Shown: one piece after another, positions 14,829 to 18,169 of the stretch
Layout: each line of letters begins with the position of its first letter
Numbering within the stretch: the stretch's first letter is position 1
Origin: Pseudomonadota bacterium
Lineage (GTDB): Bacteria; Myxococcota_A; Polyangia; Polyangiales; Polyangiaceae
Length of the DNA stretch: 18,169 nucleotides
Assembly: GCA_023418705.1 (NCBI GenBank)
Contig: JAEZYZ010000314.1
Location: forward strand, 1 to 18,169
Direction: 5' to 3'
The notes under the pieces: model-generated
What the model was told of the DNA's origin: nothing
The model's database searches: none
The model's input: the letters and a program-made list of their open reading frames with translations, nothing else
Program-made: the position numbers and the translations under genes

Positions 14829-15941
14829 TCACCCTCCCGCGTCCATCAGCTCCCGCTGCACGAGGGCCCAGACGGCGCCGGCGTCGGTGGTGGGGTCGTC
14901 CCATCGGCCGTTGAAGCGGCCGCAGAAGCTCGACTTGAGGACCTCGGGGAGCATGCGGCCTTGTTCTCCGATCATGAGCGGGTGCTTCAGGTAGACGCAG
15001 GCTTCTTCGGTGGCGCGCACGCTGAGGCCGGCGTCGAGCTCGGGGGAGTTTCGGACGGCGTCGGCGATCGCGACGATGCGCTGCACGAGCTCCTGGCCGA
15101 GCTCGGGGTGGCGGCGGCGCAGGAGCTTGATCTCCTCGGCCGCGGGGAGGTAGCTCATCTGGAGCGGGGCGAAGCGGTCGAGCTGGGCGGCGTCGATGCC
15201 GAAGGTGCCGGAGAACTCGGCGCCGCGGTTGACGGCGGCGATGAACTGGACGTTGTCGGTGATTTGGTGGAAGCGGTTTTCGATGGGGTGGAAGACGCGG
15301 CGGGTGGCGTCCAGGGCGGGCATCAGGGCGTTGCGCGCGCTCTCCTGGCAGCGGTTGAGCTCGTCGAGAAACACGAGGTAGCGCTGCTCGGGGTGGGCGG
15401 CGGCCTCTTCGAGGGCTTCGAGCACCTCGGTCTTCACGAAGGAGGTGACGGGCTGGCCCGTGTCGCTGGCGCGGACCTGGATGGTGGCGAAGAAGTCGGT
15501 GGCCTCGACGACGGCGCCGCAGTTGAAGAAGACGAAGCGCATGCCGAGGGTCTCGGCGATCGAGCGGGTGAGGGTGGTCTTGCCGCAGCCTTGCGGCCCG
15601 TCGAGCAGGATGTTGAGGCCGCTCTCGAGCAGGACCTGGAGCTTACGGGCGACGATCGGATCGACGTACACGCCTTCGATCTTGAACGGCGCGGGGCCTT
15701 CGTAGTCGACGAGGACGTAGCCGTGGTCGCTGCGGTCGGGTTTGGTGATCTCCGCGACGCGCACGCGGCAGGGCACTCCGGGCACGATGCGGGCGTCGTT
15801 GCTCAGGACCACCTTGGGCGCCCGGCGGCCGTCGAGGTGGGTGGCGCGCAGGCGAAAGCGCGACTCGGGCTCCGGGTTGTTCCAGAAGGTGGCTTCGTAG
15901 ACGCCACCGAGCTTGAGATCTTCCGGGTTCATCTTGCTCAT
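14829..15941 (-). CDS. MoxR-type AAA+ ATPase
   Basis: The protein has 370 residues from ATG 15941. A ~95-residue beta-rich N-terminal part, unusual for MoxR, precedes the AAA+ core. The core has Walker A GPQGCGKTT (115-123), Walker B LVFLDELNR (189-197), then FIAAVNRG (sensor region) and AAQLDRF (arginine-finger region). MoxR ATPases are chaperone-like machines that usually work with a von Willebrand A (VWA) protein to mature or insert metal cofactors or remodel complexes. The VWA partner is the gene directly upstream, ending at 15955. A GTG at 15953 is an alternative start in the same frame, 1 nt after the upstream TAA. ATG 15941 is preferred, with AAGG 11 nt before it. Co-transcription with the VWA gene is near certain from the spacing. 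Confidence 0.9.
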   Translation of the reverse strand: MSKMNPEDLKLGGVYEATFWNNPEPESRFRLRATHLDGRRAPKVVLSNDARIVPGVPCRVRVAEITKPDRSDHGYVLVDYEGPAPFKIEGVYVDPIVARKLQVLLESGLNILLDGPQGCGKTTLTRSIAETLGMRFVFFNCGAVVEATDFFATIQVRASDTGQPVTSFVKTEVLEALEEAAAHPEQRYLVFLDELNRCQESARNALMPALDATRRVFHPIENRFHQITDNVQFIAAVNRGAEFSGTFGIDAAQLDRFAPLQMSYLPAAEEIKLLRRRHPELGQELVQRIVAIADAVRNSPELDAGLSVRATEEACVYLKHPLMIGEQGRMLPEVLKSSFCGRFNGRWDDPTTDAGAVWALVQRELMDAGG

Positions 15942-15954
15942 GAGCTTGCACACC

Positions 15955-18169
15955 TTACCTCAAGGCTTGCCGCACGAGCCGGGCCACCGTCTCCCCAAAG
16001 CGGCCGACCACCAGATGGACGTCGTCTTCGTCCAGGCGAACGTAGTGGCGAAAGCACTGCTCCTCCAGCGGTCGCACGGCGACCTGGGCCAGGAGCATGC
16101 CCTCGCGCTTCTCGAGCCGATCGACGAGCGAGCGGAGCGCGTCGGTGGAGCACTCCGTCGGCAGGCCGTCGCTGATCATGATCAGCACCTTGGCCCGCCG
16201 GCGGCTCCGCTTGGCGACCTCGGCCAGGTGGAGCAGCCCGGCGGCGTCGTTGTTGCCGCCCCCGGCCCTCAGCGCCGCGGCGGCGGAGCGGCGCGCGTCG
16301 CCGGCGTCGTAGATGACGTCGCCGGTGAAGCCGAACAGGCGCACGTCGATGCCCGGCACGTCGCGCGCCGCCTGGGCGATCAGCGCGGCGAAGCGGCGCG
16401 CCTTGAGGATGTTGTCGCAGGCTTCCATCGAGCCGCTGCAGTCGACCAGCACGCCCAGGAAGAGATCGGTGTCGAAGCGCGGCTGGCGCGCCGTGAGCAC
16501 GCGCGGCTCGCCCAGCAGCACCAGGCGTGAGAGCTGGCTTTTGTCGAGCCGGGTGCCGCTGGTGCGACGGGTGACGGGCTCGCGCTGGATGCCGAGCTCT
16601 TCGAAGAAGCGGCGCAGGCGCGCCGCGGGGCGGGCGACCTCCCGGGCGAGCTCGCGCTCGGCGCTGGGGTCGACGACCAGCCGTTCGACGCGTTCGATCT
16701 TGTCGAAATGGGGCACGCCGCTCACGTTGATGGCGAGCTTGCCGCTGCCGCCCTTGCCGCCCCGCCCGCGGCCGTCCTTGAGCTTGCGGGGGTCGAGGAT
16801 GCGCTCGACCTCGGGCTGCACCTGCGCGTCGCTCAGGTTGTCGGAGGCAGCGGTCTTGGCGCGCTCGCCTTCGTCCACGGTCTCGGCGCCGCCGAAGCTG
16901 TCGAGCAGGGCCGCGTCGTGACCGAAGATCTCGCGCAGGCGGTGGGCGACGTCGAGCAGGCCGCGCATGTCGAGCTTGCGGAAGCTCGGCGTGAACAGGC
17001 TGAGCGCGCGCTCGACCAGCGGATCGTCGTGGCGATTGCCGAGGCCCATGCGCAGCGCACGCACGAAGCGGGCGAAGGGGTGCCCCCGCTCCTCCAGCGC
17101 GCGCAGCACCGCCCCGCTGTCGACGCGCACGCGATCGGGGGCGTGGCCGATCTGCAGGCCGCACCGCACGAGCACTTCGAGGGCGCTCGACCCGAGCACG
17201 TGCAAGAGGTCGTCGGCGCCGATCTCTTTGTCGGCGTGCTGGAAGGCGTAGGCGGCCAGGCGCTTGAGCTTATCGCCCCAGGGAGCGTGCAGCGCCCGCA
17301 GGTTGCGCTCCAGGTGTTCGTCCGCCACGAGGTTCAGCAGGCGGTGCATCTTGATCTTTTCGGCCGACGCCCAGACGCGATCGTTCTGGTCCCCGCTGTG
17401 CCACTTGTGGTGGCCGAGCTCGTGCAAAATCAGGCCTTCGACCACGTCCTTGCCGTTCGGATCGCCGCGCAAGAGGGGCAGCGGCGTGACATAGACGCGC
17501 GGATCGTTGCGCCGCACGTAGCCGTAGGCGCCGTCGGCGGTCATGTGCGGGCGGTGGTGTTTGCCGGTTAGCAGCAGGCCGGTGCGGAAACCCCAGGCGA
17601 ACAGCTCGGCGATCTGGCGCAGCTTGCCCGCGCGGGCCTGCCTTCGATCGAGCGCGGCGACGGCCGCCTGCGCGGCGTCTTCGTCGTAGGCGTCGAGCAG
17701 CACGCGCTCGAGCGCGGCGTCGCGGCCGGCGATCGGCGCCGGCGTGAGCAGGCGGACCAGCTCGTGCTCGACGTCGAGCGCCTGACCCGCCGCCAGCACA
17801 CCCTCGGTCGCGACGCGCGCCAGCGGCTCGTTCCAGAGCCGCTTCAGGGCGGCGCTGCCGTGCTCCTCCAGGGCTTCGGCGAGCAGCAGAGGGAAACCGT
17901 AGCCGTCGCCCCGCTCGGCCAGCCAGCGCGCGGCGCGGCGGCGCAGCTCGCTGTCGCGCTCGGTGCCCTGACCGAGGAAGCGGCGCAGCGCTGCGGCGAC
18001 GGCGGCGTCATCGAGAGGCGGGTCGCCCTGGAGCAGGGCTTCGACCGCGCGGCGGTAGGCGTGCGGCTCGGCCGACGCGGCGAGCTCGAGCGCCGCGCGC
18101 TCGGGGGTGGCGCGCGCGGCGCGGGTGTGGTTGTGCGTGGGTTTGTACCAGGTCGCGTCGGGCGGCGCG
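15955..18169 (-). CDS. VWA protein with zincin-like HExxH domain (5' end outside window)
   Basis: From GTG 17799 the frame codes 614 residues, but it stays open to the window edge (about 123 more codons with good GC3 and helical, Ala/Leu/Arg-rich HEAT-like content). The true gene is therefore longer and its start is not visible. Counting from 17799, HELGH (126-130) with NLVADEHLE (156-164) resembles the putative metallopeptidase domain of DUF2201-type proteins. The C-terminal ~170 residues are a VWA domain with MIDAS motif DCSGS (453-457), GGNNDAAG (514-521) near the second metal-binding position, and Asp543 in MISDG. The MoxR ATPase follows immediately, so this is probably its metal-dependent partner. 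A Gly/Lys-rich stretch (341-354) separates the two parts. Stop: TAA 15957-15955. No signal peptide is visible in the part seen. Confidence 0.87.
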   Translation of the reverse strand, partial: APPDATWYKPTHNHTRAARATPERAALELAASAEPHAYRRAVEALLQGDPPLDDAAVAAALRRFLGQGTERDSELRRRAARWLAERGDGYGFPLLLAEALEEHGSAALKRLWNEPLARVATEGVLAAGQALDVEHELVRLLTPAPIAGRDAALERVLLDAYDEDAAQAAVAALDRRQARAGKLRQIAELFAWGFRTGLLLTGKHHRPHMTADGAYGYVRRNDPRVYVTPLPLLRGDPNGKDVVEGLILHELGHHKWHSGDQNDRVWASAEKIKMHRLLNLVADEHLERNLRALHAPWGDKLKRLAAYAFQHADKEIGADDLLHVLGSSALEVLVRCGLQIGHAPDRVRVDSGAVLRALEERGHPFARFVRALRMGLGNRHDDPLVERALSLFTPSFRKLDMRGLLDVAHRLREIFGHDAALLDSFGGAETVDEGERAKTAASDNLSDAQVQPEVERILDPRKLKDGRGRGGKGGSGKLAINVSGVPHFDKIERVERLVVDPSAERELAREVARPAARLRRFFEELGIQREPVTRRTSGTRLDKSQLSRLVLLGEPRVLTARQPRFDTDLFLGVLVDCSGSMEACDNILKARRFAALIAQAARDVPGIDVRLFGFTGDVIYDAGDARRSAAAALRAGGGNNDAAGLLHLAEVAKRSRRRAKVLIMISDGLPTECSTDALRSLVDRLEKREGMLLAQVAVRPLEEQCFRHYVRLDEDDVHLVVGRFGETVARLVRQALR

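Noticed and set aside
14718..16175. 485-codon + strand frame opposite MoxR and the VWA gene
   Set aside because: Val/Glu/Gly/Ala-rich antisense shadow; MoxR Walker motifs prove the minus strand is coding.

Overview
This 18.2 kb window is GC-rich. Hand counts of sample lines give about 75% GC in the long regulator gene and about 50-60% in a central patch. The contents point to a myxobacterium-like deltaproteobacterium (Polyangia/Myxococcia type). These include lipoproteins with Gly/Ser/Thr-rich linkers, a Hanks-type Ser/Thr kinase, an FHA-AAA+ (sigma-54 activator-like) regulator, a consensus -24/-12 promoter and a wHTH-ATPase-TPR regulator. The taxon is inferred from style, not from a marker gene. 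No rRNA, tRNA, CRISPR array, transposase or integrase was seen.

Layout. (1) Positions 1-333 hold no gene, only a hairpin at the edge. (2) 334-846 (+) encodes a DUF1697 protein, convergent with (3) 1030-3945 (-), a large exported GH59 (galactocerebrosidase-like) lipoprotein. (4) 4290-4919 (+) is a small Cys-rich putative lipoprotein, divergent from the GH59 gene. (5) 7507-5076 (-) is a two-gene operon: an FHA-AAA+-Fis regulator that lacks the GAFTGA loop, overlapping a soluble Ser/Thr kinase by ATGA. (6) 7508-8218 is a complex divergent control region. It has a sigma-70-like promoter facing the operon, an 11-bp tandem repeat, two perfect inverted repeats and a consensus sigma-54 promoter facing right. 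(7) 8219-9364 (+) is an astacin/matrixin-like secreted zinc protease lipoprotein under that sigma-54 promoter. (8) 9522-10782 (+) holds three tandem paralogous genes for small exported two-Cys proteins of unknown function. (9) 11159-14239 (+) is a wHTH + AAA ATPase + TPR regulator. (10) 14240-14828 has no convincing gene. (11) 18169-14829 (-) is an operon of a VWA protein with an HExxH zincin-like motif, cut by the window edge, followed by its MoxR-type AAA+ ATPase.

How the parts may work together. The strongest candidate for an undescribed system is positions 5076-9364. There, a kinase and an FHA/AAA+ regulator (FHA domains read phosphothreonine) sit divergent from an exported metalloprotease with a textbook sigma-54 promoter and upstream dyads placed like enhancer sites. 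The regulator lacks the sigma-54-contacting GAFTGA loop, so it cannot be assumed to fire that promoter in the usual way. It may act as a repressor or modulator, or use an altered loop. The protease and the three small-protein genes lie in a patch of lower GC, with the next regulator downstream, which suggests an acquired and locally amplified set of secreted proteins. The MoxR/VWA operon at the right end is a separate chaperone-like module.
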